Positions 19,201-27,330 of a DNA stretch of 64,000 nt are shown here, piece after piece (within the stretch, counting starts at the first letter, position 1; every line of letters begins with the position of its first letter). The position numbers and the translations under genes were made by a program. Below the pieces are notes generated by a model, which saw only the letters and a program-made list of their open reading frames with translations, was not told where the DNA came from and made no database searches. Source of the DNA: Leisingera aquaemixtae (GTDB lineage: Bacteria; Pseudomonadota; Alphaproteobacteria; Rhodobacterales; Rhodobacteraceae); the NCBI RefSeq assembly GCF_001458395.1, contig NZ_CYSR01000027.1, positions 62,001 through 126,000 on the forward strand. Direction: 5' to 3'.

Positions 19201-19876
19201 CGGGGCTGCCCGGCAGGTTGAGGCTGCGCGAGATCAGCCCGCCCGCAGCCTCATCCGCGGTCAGATCCAGGGTGATCTGCTGGGTTTCATCGGCATATCC
19301 CGCCTCCAGCCGCAGGTGGTCGCCGGGCTTGTCCAGCCGTACCGCCTCCAGCTTGGTGTCGAGCGCGCCGTCTGCCAGCCGCAGCGATCCCTCAACCCTG
19401 AGGCTGGCTTCGGTGCCGGCCAGGGCCGCGCCCAGTTCGATCCGCTCCGCCTTGATCAGGCCCAGCTCGATCGCCACCGGCAGCTCCGGCAGCGAGAAGG
19501 GCGTGGCCGCCGCCTCCGGCAGTTCCGGGTCCGGCGGCAGCGGCTCGGGCGCGCGCTCCACCGCGATGCGCTCCGCCGACAGCTCATTGACCGAGAACCG
19601 CCCGCGCAGCAGGTCCAGCCGGTTCCAGTCCAGCGCGGCGCCTTCGATGGTCAGCCAGATGCCTTTCTCGTCAGCCACCGTGATCTTCTGGATTGTGGCC
19701 TCAGAGGAAAACGCCCCCTGCAGCCCGCTGACGCTGATATAGCGGCTGTCGCCTGACAGCGTGTCCTCCAGGAAATCGACCAGCAGCCCGCCCGCGTCTT
19801 CTTCCGGAGTGTCCTGCGCCGCCAGCGGCGCCGCCGCGAGGCCCATGGCCAGGCTATAGGCAAGTATCTGTTTCAA
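16247..19876 (-). CDS. tamB: Translocation/assembly module protein TamB
   Basis: A 1209-residue AsmA-like/DUF490 protein, similar in length to E. coli TamB. It begins with a short hydrophobic signal/anchor (MKQILAYSLAMGLAAAPLAAQ). A long beta-rich repetitive region follows, and the DUF490 domain at the C terminus includes GQISLIRGTFDILGRRLELDEG and LALLLFGDNIEDISPLALARLAGS. It ends FFKRDY with an aromatic last residue, like outer-membrane-facing proteins. TamB spans the periplasm, works with TamA in outer-membrane protein assembly and is implicated in phospholipid transport. Its start overlaps the tamA stop by 4 bp. Confidence 0.93.
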   Translation of the reverse strand: MKQILAYSLAMGLAAAPLAAQDTPEEDAGGLLVDFLEDTLSGDSRYISVSGLQGAFSSEATIQKITVADEKGIWLTIEGAALDWNRLDLLRGRFSVNELSAERIAVERAPEPLPPDPELPEAAATPFSLPELPVAIELGLIKAERIELGAALAGTEASLRVEGSLRLADGALDTKLEAVRLDKPGDHLRLEAGYADETQQITLDLTADEAAGGLISRSLNLPGSPDLQLTAKGSGPVTDFTADISFSANGAERLAGQVVLAAQPLPADAAPETPRGIRFSANLGGNIDVLLPPVHRPFFGPGLRLNVKGIREGSGALALDTLVLRTRALQVSGDAALAAGGRLDTANLKAAITPPPGQAAVTLPVGGGQTTLAAADLQLRKRTDGNWTLDGVLHQLSHPAALVDQAEVTGRGTLDQSSGLALEGRLSAALSGLQPRDPALAKATGSDIRFEGTLSTEGPGALRITEMELRGTDYQAAGDVTLDGLEEGLKITADLTAEASELARFSELAGRPLGGAVRADVQGSFTPLSGAFDTDLDLTAENLSAGIAKADELLAGTTTVALKASRDEIGITVDTFELKGSALAASAAGTLNNDSGQMKISARLTRVEVLLPQAPGTLELATTLTRTGRRFDGVAELTGPHSSSARLDGSVTLEGDADFDFAAAFNELERFVPELAGRLTAEGTAERRNGEWQIAATADGPAELAVKAEGRFAESNGDTDLRFDAVIGRLQQLVPDLAGRLAAKGTAARRDGTWTVDSTASGPAGIDSRIAGSWNEAEGTADVTAKGTLRLEGMNPFISPNLLQGPANFDLAMRGEPALDSLSGTVSVPGASLAIPAAAQRLDDINATVSFARSSAQVQASARGRDGGTLQISGPVAMRPPFSSNLQIAIGDLVVTDNLSYETLLNGNLTLSGAMAGDKRIGGRINVGETNINLNTAGGSVSSAPIPPISHVGAPRDVRQTLARAGLTGNNGGGGGGSARTELDILISAPSRVFARGRGLRAELGGEIRLRGTTARLSPSGQISLIRGTFDILGRRLELDEGRITLLGDLKPYLEFKSTAATGEGTATLEISGRVDAPEIKVTSEPPRPSEEALALLLFGDNIEDISPLALARLAGSALTLSGRGGGAQSKVRQATGADTVDIGADNLGAGQLGLGGYVAENVYTDFNVNTRGDSELSINLDVTKSLTVQGTVDSEGETGFGLFFKRDY

Positions 19877-21675
19877 AACGCCTGTCCTATCCCGATATAA
19901 AATTGCAGCCCGTCCTCGGACCCGCCGTCCACCGGATAGGCAAGGTCAAGCCGGATCGGCCCGATCCCCGCCACATCATACCGCACCCCGATGCCGGCGC
20001 CGGCATGGCGCGCGGACGATCCCGACACAAAACTGTCCGCATCGACAAAACCGATGTCGTAGAAGCCGACCAGGGAAATTGTTTCGGTGACCTTTCCCCG
20101 CACTTCGCCCGACAGCGCCGCAAAGCTGCGCCCGCCGGCGGTGCCGCCGGCAACCGGCACGCCCAGCGACTGGAACTCATGCCCGCGCACCGTGCCCGCA
20201 CCGCCGGAGAAGAACAGCAGGGTGGGGGAGATCTCGCTCAGCGACGGGCCGGCGACCGAGCCCAGCTGCAGCCGCCCGGCCAGCACGATCCGGTCGTCCG
20301 CGCCCAAGCCGTAATAGGCGCGCCCGTCCGCTTCGATCTGCAGCCCGGACTTGCTGCCGCCAAAGCCGATGAAGGGCGTCGCCGTGCCTTGCAGGTAATA
20401 GCCGCTGGCCGGGTTCACCCGGCTGTCGCGCTCGTCGTATTCCGCGCGCAGGCGGCCCGCGATGTATTTGAACCGGCGCTGGCCGAACACGTCCTCGGCC
20501 AGGATCGAAGACACCCCCAGCGCAGCCTCGGCAAAGAACTTGTCGGAGAAGGTGCGCCGCACCCCGGCCGCGCCGAACACCTGGGTGGCCTTGTAATGCT
20601 CCTCGTCCAGCTGTTCGGCCTCGGCGAGGTAGAAGATCAGGTCATCCGGCCCCAGCGCCGCGGGCCGGTCCAGCCGCACTGCCACGCGCCCGTCGATGTC
20701 GTTGCTGCTGCCAATGCCGCTCAGCCGCGCCTCGATCCGCAGCTTTTCCGCAGCCCCGAACAGGTTGCGGTGCATCCAGCTGCCCGACAGCTCCACCCCG
20801 TCGGAGGAGCTGATCTCGGCCCCGAAAGTGAGGCGGCGCGGCGGCAGGTCCTCGACCACCGCGGTGTAATCGAGGGTGCCGTCCGGGTTCGGCTGCTCTG
20901 CCTCCCGCAGCACCACGCTGGAAAAGGTGCCGGTGCGGCGCAGCCGGCTGGCGGATTTGGCAATCAGGTCGGGGTGGAACGCCTCCCCCGCCGGAAAGCC
21001 CGCGATACTGCGGATAGCCTCCTCGCGCACCCTTGTGTCGCCGGTCACGGCCATCCGGCCGAAACGCAGGCGCGGGCCGGGGGCCAGCCGCAGCTGGGCA
21101 TCCAGGCGCGCCTGCAGGTGATTGGCGGTGATCCTCTGCTCTGCCACCGCGGCCTTGGCATGGCCGCTGCGCCGCCAGGCCCGCACCCCTGCAACTGCCG
21201 CATCCCGGATCGCGCCGGTGCTGGCGGGCTGGCCGGGAGCGTATTCCTCGGGAAACTCCACGTCACTCTGCCGCGGCAGCGGCGACAGCTCCGCCTTGCC
21301 GAAGGCAAACCGCGGGCCGGGCTGGACGGTGATCTCCACCGTGCGGACGCTTTGCGGCGGGTTCAGCGGCTGGATCAGCGCCGCCTCGCGCCCGTCCAGG
21401 CGGATATTGACCACCGGCGCGAAATGGCCCGCGTCATAAAGCACCTGCACCAGCGTCCGGTAGTCCGACAGCGCCGCCGCCAGAATCTCCTGCACATTGG
21501 TTTCGCCGCTGGCCGCAACGGAGGCCGAGGCGCCGCGCAGCCGGTCCGCAAGACCGGCATTGGCCCCGGGGGCCTGCAGCGTGGCGTCGGCGCCAAAGGC
21601 GGCAGGCGGCAGCAGGGTCAGGAAACTGAAGGCAAAGGCGCGCGCGGTCAGGCGCGGGCGGAATGGAAAATTCAT
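19873..21675 (-). CDS. tamA: Autotransporter assembly factor TamA (Omp85 family)
   Basis: A 600-residue Omp85-family outer-membrane protein. It has an N-terminal signal peptide ending near AFGAD, then POTRA-like domains (TVEITVQPGPRFAFGKAEL; RLRFGRMAVTGDTRVREEAI). The C-terminal 16-strand barrel includes the conserved VRGHEF motif (about residue 490) and the terminal GIGQAF. TamA inserts a subset of outer-membrane proteins together with TamB, encoded directly downstream with a 4-bp overlap. Start ATG 21675. The pair is conserved in proteobacteria and probably unrelated to the glycan genes beyond proximity. Confidence 0.93.
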   Translation of the reverse strand: MNFPFRPRLTARAFAFSFLTLLPPAAFGADATLQAPGANAGLADRLRGASASVAASGETNVQEILAAALSDYRTLVQVLYDAGHFAPVVNIRLDGREAALIQPLNPPQSVRTVEITVQPGPRFAFGKAELSPLPRQSDVEFPEEYAPGQPASTGAIRDAAVAGVRAWRRSGHAKAAVAEQRITANHLQARLDAQLRLAPGPRLRFGRMAVTGDTRVREEAIRSIAGFPAGEAFHPDLIAKSASRLRRTGTFSSVVLREAEQPNPDGTLDYTAVVEDLPPRRLTFGAEISSSDGVELSGSWMHRNLFGAAEKLRIEARLSGIGSSNDIDGRVAVRLDRPAALGPDDLIFYLAEAEQLDEEHYKATQVFGAAGVRRTFSDKFFAEAALGVSSILAEDVFGQRRFKYIAGRLRAEYDERDSRVNPASGYYLQGTATPFIGFGGSKSGLQIEADGRAYYGLGADDRIVLAGRLQLGSVAGPSLSEISPTLLFFSGGAGTVRGHEFQSLGVPVAGGTAGGRSFAALSGEVRGKVTETISLVGFYDIGFVDADSFVSGSSARHAGAGIGVRYDVAGIGPIRLDLAYPVDGGSEDGLQFYIGIGQAF

Positions 21676-22073
21676 GTTTGCTCCCGGTGGCGGGCGTAAA
21701 AAAATCCGGCCGTGCGGCCCGGCAGGGCGGCAGGCGTCAGCGCTGAGCCTAGCACGGGAAATTTACGCGATGGAACTGGCAAAGCAGCGGCATTCCGCCT
21801 GCCTCCGGCAGCGGCGGATTGCCGCGCATCCGGACGGCGGAGAGGGGCTGCGGCCCCGGCAGCCGCGGGAAAGAGGCGTCCGGCAAGGACATTTTTTCGC
21901 CGCTTTGGCGCGAATGCCGGAAAAATGACCGTAAAGGAGATTGGAAAGCGGAATTAAAACTGTACTATTCGGTTCAGCTCCGGCAGGTGGCCCTGCCGGA
22001 GCTGGCACTGATTAACAAAAACTACATCGGGTAACGCAGGCACAGCCACCACTCACATGCAGCTAGCCTGTCT
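21676..22073. other. Non-coding region upstream of tamA
   Basis: About 400 nt with no supported gene; open frames here are short and unlike known proteins. It holds the tamA promoter region and a strong hairpin (described separately). Confidence 0.5.
21975..22004. terminator. Perfect 13-bp GC-rich hairpin
   Basis: CAGCTCCGGCAGG, loop TGGC, CCTGCCGGAGCTG: a perfect 13-bp stem in non-coding DNA between tamA and the winged-helix gene. No T run follows on the plus strand; sequence beyond it is ATTAACAAAAA. Could be a terminator-like or regulatory hairpin. Confidence 0.45.
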
Positions 22074-22143
22074 GAAATGATACCATCTTGATTATGGCTG
22101 TCCATATAATTGTCACTCTGATAATTTAATGTGGTATCATTTC
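22074..22143. promoter_or_regulatory. Twin 12-bp inverted arms flanking the promoter of a winged-helix gene
   Basis: GAAATGATACCA (22074-22085) and its exact reverse complement TGGTATCATTTC (22132-22143) bracket 46 nt of AT-rich DNA, in sharp contrast with the GC-rich surroundings. The next gene downstream encodes a small winged-helix protein, so an autoregulatory operator or looping site is plausible. Confidence 0.55.
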
Positions 22144-22203
22144 GCCCTGCTCCAGCAGGGCCTGTGCTGAACCAGAAGGTTGAGTTTTCAAGGGGTAACA
22201 GTA

Positions 22204-22506
22204 TTGGATGCTTTGAAATCAGTTTTTGAACTGCGCGACATGCTGTTTCAGATGGAGCGCGATATCGGGCTGGACCGGCTCAGCCCGGCGGAGCGGGACG
22301 TGCTGCTGGCGGCCCATGCGCTGACCAGCGCGCCGGGCGCCGCGGTGCAATCCGACCAGATTCGCAGCCACCGGCTGGTGCAGGGGATTGCCCAGGCCAC
22401 CTATCACCGCACGCTGAAATCACTGCTGAGCATGGGTCTGCTGGAGCGGGCCGGCGGCAGCCGGGCCAAGCATTACGTGGTGCGCTTCGATCCCTCTGCC
22501 CAGTGA
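22204..22506 (+). CDS. Small MarR/winged-helix-like regulator
   Basis: Protein of about 100 residues with SPAERDVLLAAHAL, then a helix-turn-helix-like TYHRTLKSLLSMGLLERAGGSRAKHYVVRF segment: recognition helix followed by a wing, as in MarR-like proteins. No effector domain. The start is probably TTG at 22204, with AAGGGG about 8 nt upstream; another TTG at 22180 would add 8 residues but has its AGAAGG too close. The preceding symmetric inverted repeat fits autoregulation. The exact family was not recognised; target genes are unknown, though the downstream membrane protein is a candidate. Confidence 0.7.
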   Translation: MDALKSVFELRDMLFQMERDIGLDRLSPAERDVLLAAHALTSAPGAAVQSDQIRSHRLVQGIAQATYHRTLKSLLSMGLLERAGGSRAKHYVVRFDPSAQ

Positions 22507-22570
22507 TGGTTTGCCGCCGGCGGCGCTGCATGTGATTGCAGCTTCTGCGTCCTCTGGATAAACGGGCGGC

Positions 22571-23179
22571 ATGAGTCGATTTTACCAGTTGCTGTCCTCG
22601 GTACAGGGGTTTGCGGTGATCACCGCTGTCTATGTCATCTGCCACGGCCTGACCGCCTTGGTGGTCACACCTGTGCAGAACCTGTTTCTGCCGGAAATCA
22701 CCGTTTTCGCCAGTCTGGCCTACCTGCCGCACGGGGTGCGGGTGCTGTGCATCTGGCTGTTCGGCTGGAAAGCCGTGCTGCCGCTCGCCGCGGGCGCGCT
22801 GCTGTCGGAGCTGCTGTTCACCACGTCCGGCGTGCGGGAACTGATGGAGCCGGTCTTGCTGCAATCCATCGGCGTCGGGGCCTTCTCGGTGTTCGCGGCC
22901 TTCGAGATCGCCTGGCTGTTCGGCTGGGATCTGTATGCCGGCCAGTCGCGGCGGATTGCCTGGACCGGGCTGCTGGCCATCGGCGGGCTGGCGTCGGTGA
23001 TCAACTCGCTGGGGCAGACGGTGGTGTTCTCAGGCCTGATTTTCCCCGACGACCAGCTGCCGGTGATGACGGTTTACGCAGTGGGCGACCTGATCGGCCT
23101 TGCGGTCTGCATGTTTGCCCTGATGCTGATTTTCCGCTGGCTGCGGCTGGCAGGACAGGGGCGAAGCCCGCAGGGATAG
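22571..23179 (+). CDS. Polytopic membrane protein of unknown function
   Basis: A 202-residue protein with five to six hydrophobic segments (for example FAVITAVYVICHGLTALVV, VLPLAAGALLSELLF, LLAIGGLASVINSLGQTVVF, AVGDLIGLAVCMFALMLIF). The layout loosely resembles MASE-type sensory membrane domains without an output domain. This is not an assignment, as no diagnostic motif was recognised. It lies 64 nt after the winged-helix gene on the same strand and convergent with gap. A start at ATG 22571 gives a sensible N terminus (MSRFYQLLSS). Confidence 0.75.
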   Translation: MSRFYQLLSSVQGFAVITAVYVICHGLTALVVTPVQNLFLPEITVFASLAYLPHGVRVLCIWLFGWKAVLPLAAGALLSELLFTTSGVRELMEPVLLQSIGVGAFSVFAAFEIAWLFGWDLYAGQSRRIAWTGLLAIGGLASVINSLGQTVVFSGLIFPDDQLPVMTVYAVGDLIGLAVCMFALMLIFRWLRLAGQGRSPQG

Positions 23180-23202
23180 CCGCCACCAACGGCGGGCGGC
23201 TG

Positions 23203-24186
23203 TCAGCCGGCCATCAGCCGGGCCGCGTCCAGCATCCGGGCGGAAAAGCCCCATTCATTGTCATACCAGCCGAACACCCGCACCTGGGCGGTCCCGGCCA
23301 TGCGGGTTTCCGGCCCGGCAATCACCAGCGACTCGGTCCGCGCCCGCAGGTCGGAGGACACCAGCGGCATATCGGTCCAGCCCATCACCTGCGAGGCCGC
23401 CACCCCTTCGCGCAGGGCGGCGGTGAACTCTGCCTCGCTCATCGGGGTCTTCAGCTGCGCCACCAGATCCACCGCCGACACGCTGGCCGTCGGCACCCGC
23501 ACCGCGGCGCCGCTGACACGGCCCTTCAGATGCGGCAGCACCTCGTCGATCAGATGCATCGCCGAGGTCGTCGTCGGCACCATCGACTGCGCGCCGCCGC
23601 GCGAGCGGGCGAAATCGCCCCGCGGCGCGTCCACCATCGGCTGCGAGTTGGTGTAGCAGTGGATCGTGGTCATATGCGCGGTGTCGATGCCGGCAATCTC
23701 GTCCAGCAGCTTGACCAGCGGCGTCAGCGCATTGGTGGTGCAGGAGGCGTTGGAGACGATCCGGGCGTCGCCCAGTGTCTCCTCGTTGGCGCCCAGAACC
23801 ATGGTCAGCTCAGCCGCGGGTGAGGGGCCGGAGATCAGCACCTTGCCAGCCCCCGCCTTCAGCCCGCGCTCCGCCACGTCGGAGGTGCGGGCGATGCCGG
23901 TGCACTCCAGCACCAGGTCGACGCCGCTCAGGCCGACCTTGGTCAGGTCGGGCTCATGGCTCACCGGAATGCTGCGGCCCATTACCTGCAGCGCGCCGCC
24001 GCCATGCTCCACCGGATGGGCAAAGGGGCCGAAGGTGCTGTCGTACTGGAACAAATAGGCGCACATGTCCAAGGGCGCGATATCGTTGATCCGCACCACC
24101 TCGATGCCGTCTCCGCGCGATGTGGTCAGAATCTGGCGCAGGATGGCGCGGCCGATGCGGCCGAATCCGTTGATAGCAAGTTTCAT
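23203..24186 (-). CDS. gap: Glyceraldehyde-3-phosphate dehydrogenase, type I
   Basis: A 327-residue NAD-dependent GAPDH that oxidises glyceraldehyde 3-phosphate with phosphate to 1,3-bisphosphoglycerate. Visible motifs: NAD-binding INGFGRIGR at the N terminus, an Asp (INDI) at the strand-2 end typical of NAD preference, the catalytic Cys in SNASCTTNAL (about 148), the later His region, and the C-terminal WYDNEWGFSARMLD. ATG 24186 is preferred; an in-frame TTG two codons upstream is possible. Roseobacters often have more than one gap paralogue, so this may be the main or an accessory copy. Convergent with the membrane-protein gene. Confidence 0.92.
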   Translation of the reverse strand: MKLAINGFGRIGRAILRQILTTSRGDGIEVVRINDIAPLDMCAYLFQYDSTFGPFAHPVEHGGGALQVMGRSIPVSHEPDLTKVGLSGVDLVLECTGIARTSDVAERGLKAGAGKVLISGPSPAAELTMVLGANEETLGDARIVSNASCTTNALTPLVKLLDEIAGIDTAHMTTIHCYTNSQPMVDAPRGDFARSRGGAQSMVPTTTSAMHLIDEVLPHLKGRVSGAAVRVPTASVSAVDLVAQLKTPMSEAEFTAALREGVAASQVMGWTDMPLVSSDLRARTESLVIAGPETRMAGTAQVRVFGWYDNEWGFSARMLDAARLMAG

Positions 24187-24307
24187 GGGCAATCTATGGC
24201 AGGCGCGCTTGGGCCGCTCAATCCATGGCCCCCGGGAAAATGATCACATTTCCCAAGAGGATGTTTCAGAAAAAGACCGCAAAACCTCACAACCGTCAAA
24301 GGCGCTT

Positions 24308-24622
24308 CTATTTGCGGCAGATGACCTGCGCGTAATAGATGCCGGTGATCGTGCGCACCATCGTATCCAGATTGACGCTGCAGCCAGTGGCCGCCTGCAT
24401 GGCCCGCACCGCCTGCCGGGCGGTCAGCACCGCAGGCGGGCGGAAGGCCAAGTGTTCCAGGTTCATCCGCGTGGCGCTGTAGCGGCCCGCTGTGCCCTCG
24501 ACCGGCACCACCAGCCAGTCGCGGCCCAGAACGCTGACCTTGATGCCTTCCACGCCTTTTGCGGATACGGCGGGCGCAAGCGCGGCGCACAGGGCCGCCG
24601 CCAGTGCAGTCTGTTTCATCAT
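24308..24622 (-). CDS. Small secreted protein of unknown function
   Basis: A 104-residue protein with a clear signal peptide (MMKQTALAAALCAALAPAVSA, cleavage likely after AVSA). The mature part has GRYSATRMNLEHLAFRPP and two Cys residues (ATGCSV and the near-terminal VICRK) that could form a disulphide in the periplasm. An AGGAG site 7 nt before ATG 24622 supports the start. It lies between gap and the IclR regulator on the same strand as both. No family recognised. Confidence 0.75.
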   Translation of the reverse strand: MMKQTALAAALCAALAPAVSAKGVEGIKVSVLGRDWLVVPVEGTAGRYSATRMNLEHLAFRPPAVLTARQAVRAMQAATGCSVNLDTMVRTITGIYYAQVICRK

Positions 24623-24690
24623 CGAAATGCTCCTGCGGGGAAATGCCTGCGCCCAGCCTAGCGCCGCCCCGGCACAAAGCAAGACGCGCC

Positions 24691-25467
24691 TTACAGGTGG
24701 TCCACCGCCTCAGCCTGGCGCAGCTCTGCCGCGCACAGCTGCAGCCCGCGCAACAGCCGCTCGGCATCGGCTTGCGGCTGCCGCCCGCGCGGGGCGGAGC
24801 AGCCCGCCACGATCGGCGTCTGGCCCGGGCGCGACACCGGCACCGCATAGCCGGTGATTCCGGCCTCGAACTCGCTGTCGGTCAGGCAGTAGCCCTGTTC
24901 GCGGGCTTGGGCGACCCGCTCCAGAATGGCGGCAGGATCGGTCAGCGACTGGCTGGTGTGGCAGGGGATCCCAGTTTCTGCCAGCACCGCCGCCGCCTCC
25001 TCCTCCGGCAGCCCGGCCAGCAGCATCCGCCCCAGGCTGGTATGGGCCAGCGGGATATGCGAACCGGCGGTGAAGCCATAGGTGATGTGGCCATGATCGA
25101 CTGTGGATTGCGCCAGCAGCAGCACCCGGCCCTGGTCCAGCATCGCCAGCGTCACCTCGATCTCCATCTGCCGCGCATGGCGGTTCAGCACCGGCTGCAC
25201 CCGGCGGCCGAACTGGTTGGCCTGAAGGAAGCCGCCCGCCAGCGCCAGCACCCGCGGCGTCAGGGACAGCATCCGCCCGTCCTGGCGCAGATAGCCCGCC
25301 TGCACCAGCGTCAGCGCGCCGCGCCGGGCAGTGGCGCGGTCCTGCCCGGTGCGCCGGGCGATCTCGGCCAGAGTCATGCTGGGGGCGGCCGCATCAAACA
25401 CCGCGAGAACCGCCAGCCCCTTGGCAAAGCTCGACGAAATATTCCTGTCCTGTTCCACCGCTGTCAT
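24691..25467 (-). CDS. IclR family transcriptional regulator
   Basis: A 258-residue regulator. The N-terminal winged helix includes FAKGLAVLAVFDAAAPSMTLAEIARRTGQDRATARR, and the C-terminal IclR effector domain includes IPLAHTSLGRMLLAGL and GYCLTDSEFEAGITGYAVPV. ATG 25467 is preferred; an upstream in-frame GTG would add 22 residues but enter the divergent promoter. Its divergence from a glutamine-synthetase-like gene 216 nt away strongly suggests that gene is its target. IclR proteins usually bind small aromatic or carboxylic effectors; the ligand here is not evident. Confidence 0.9.
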   Translation of the reverse strand: MTAVEQDRNISSSFAKGLAVLAVFDAAAPSMTLAEIARRTGQDRATARRGALTLVQAGYLRQDGRMLSLTPRVLALAGGFLQANQFGRRVQPVLNRHARQMEIEVTLAMLDQGRVLLLAQSTVDHGHITYGFTAGSHIPLAHTSLGRMLLAGLPEEEAAAVLAETGIPCHTSQSLTDPAAILERVAQAREQGYCLTDSEFEAGITGYAVPVSRPGQTPIVAGCSAPRGRQPQADAERLLRGLQLCAAELRQAEAVDHL

Positions 25468-25682
25468 CTGCGCCGCCCAACCTGTTCTTGAAATGCTGCC
25501 GCCGGTTCCGGCGGGTCTGTGCGAATGCTGCACACAATGTTCGCCTGCTGAACTCTGTCAAGCCGCAAAACCTCCGTAATATCCGGATTACGCAACGGGT
25601 TACCGGGAAACCTGGCCACGGACTGGACGCTGGGGGCAGTTCCGGTGCAATTTCAATCAGCTCACTCGCCAAGAGGCCGCCC

Positions 25683-27131
25683 ATGGCACAAGATTTCACA
25701 TCCGGCAAACTGGCCCGCCTGGGACTGCTCAGCGCAGAGGACTGCCGCAAGGCGGCAGAGATCACCTCCCGCGCGCAGTTCGACGGGATCGAGACGGTGC
25801 GGGTGCTGTTCCCGGACCAGCACGGGCTGTTGCGCGGCAAGACAGTGATGGCAGAAGCCTTTACCAGCGTTTTCGAACGCGGCCTCAACGTGCCCGCAAC
25901 CCTGCTGCTCAAGGACACCTCCCACCGCAATGCCTTTCCGGTGTGGGAGGGCGGCACCGGGCTGGCCGGGCCGATGCAGGGGGCGGGCGACGTGCTGCTG
26001 GTGCCGCGCCCGGACACCTTCCGCGCGCTGCCCTGGTCCGGCCATTCCGCCTGGATTTTCTGCGCGCCGGTCTACCCGGATGGCCAGCGGATCCCCTTTG
26101 CCTCCTGCAGCGTGCTGCAGCATGCGGTGGACCGGCTGGCGGGGCAGGGGATGGCGGCCACCTTCGGGCTGGAGGTGGAGTTTCACATCTTGGAACTGGC
26201 GGACCCATCTGCCGCCCACGAGCAGGCAGGCCGCCCCGGCGTCCCGGTGCAGACTCGCAACCTGACGCAAGGCTATCAGTACCTCACCGAAACCCGCTAC
26301 GGCGAGGTCGAGGGCATCCTGGACCTGTTGCGCCGCAACGCCCAGAAACTGGGCCTGCCGGTGCGGTCCGTGGAAATCGAGATGGGCCCCAGCCAGGTCG
26401 AATTCACCTTTGCCCCCGACAGCGCCATGGCGCAGGCGGATGCGATGGTGATGTTCCGCACCATGGTCAAGGAGGTCTGCGCCCGCAAAGGCCTGCACGC
26501 CAGCTTCATGGCCAAGCCGCGGCTGGCGGGTGCCATGGCCAACGGCTGGCACGTCCACCAGTCGCTGCAGGATCTGGCCATGGGGCGCAACCTGTTCATG
26601 CCCGAAGCCGCCGGGATGCTGACCCCGCCTGCCAGCGGCTGGATGGCGGGCCTGTTGAAATACGCGGCTGAGACCTCGCTGCTGATCGCGCCCACGGTGA
26701 ACAGCTACAAGCGGTATCTGCCGTTCCAGCTGGCCCCCAGCCGGATCGGCTGGGGCGTGGATAACCGCGGCGCCATGCTGCGCGCGCTGATGCAGCCGGG
26801 CGATGCGGCCAGCCGGATCGAGAACCGCGCCCCCGATAGTTCCGCCAACCCCTATTACGCGCTCGCCGCCCAGATCATCGCGGGCGCTGCCGGGATCCGA
26901 GAGGGGTTGGAGGCCCCGAAACCCACCCTGTCGCCCTACAGCGAGGAGGCCGCGCGCCTGCCGCGCTCGCTCGGCCAGGCGCTGGAGGGCTTCGCAGGCT
27001 CAACCTTGTGCCGCGAGGCGCTGGGGGCGGACACCGCGGATTACCTGCTGCAGCTCAAGCAGTTCGAGTGGGAGCGCTATCTGGACACCGTCAGCGAGTG
27101 GGAGCAGGCGGAGTATTTCAACCTGTTCTGA
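25683..27131 (+). CDS. Glutamine synthetase family protein (GlnA-like/PuuA-type ligase)
   Basis: A 482-residue member of the glutamine synthetase fold, which couples ATP to join glutamate (or a similar acid) with an amine. Motifs include LFPDQHGLLRGK near residue 40, GLEVEFHIL near 165 (metal-binding Glu), EMGPSQVEF near 240, NGWHVHQSL near 287, NSYKRYLPFQ near 340 and RIENRAPDSSANPYYALA near 378. The sequence looks more like the gamma-glutamylpolyamine/GlnT-type paralogues than housekeeping GlnA, and no glnB is nearby. ATG 25683 follows AGAGG. Divergent from an IclR regulator, suggesting inducible catabolism of an amine. Substrate unknown. Confidence 0.88.
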   Translation: MAQDFTSGKLARLGLLSAEDCRKAAEITSRAQFDGIETVRVLFPDQHGLLRGKTVMAEAFTSVFERGLNVPATLLLKDTSHRNAFPVWEGGTGLAGPMQGAGDVLLVPRPDTFRALPWSGHSAWIFCAPVYPDGQRIPFASCSVLQHAVDRLAGQGMAATFGLEVEFHILELADPSAAHEQAGRPGVPVQTRNLTQGYQYLTETRYGEVEGILDLLRRNAQKLGLPVRSVEIEMGPSQVEFTFAPDSAMAQADAMVMFRTMVKEVCARKGLHASFMAKPRLAGAMANGWHVHQSLQDLAMGRNLFMPEAAGMLTPPASGWMAGLLKYAAETSLLIAPTVNSYKRYLPFQLAPSRIGWGVDNRGAMLRALMQPGDAASRIENRAPDSSANPYYALAAQIIAGAAGIREGLEAPKPTLSPYSEEAARLPRSLGQALEGFAGSTLCREALGADTADYLLQLKQFEWERYLDTVSEWEQAEYFNLF

Positions 27132-27330
27132 GGCGCCGCGCGGGCCGCCGGGCGATGCGTAAAAATTCCTATTCAATGCGGCTTTGCCGTCTTGATCGCC
27201 AGCCCCGCCCATTGATAGCGTATACCCGCGTATGCAGGGGCCGGCCGCGCCGGCCTTTACCATCCGCGGCGCCATTTCCGGCAGCCTCAACCCATTCAAA
27301 CCCCACGCCTCTTCGAAGGATAAAACCCCC

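Noticed and set aside
17024-19756. 910-codon plus-strand frame across tamB
   Set aside because: Shadow of tamB, which has signal peptide and DUF490 motifs.
27132-27330. Glycine riboswitch before gcvH
   Set aside because: No paired glycine-aptamer pattern could be recognised; only a GC hairpin-like segment.
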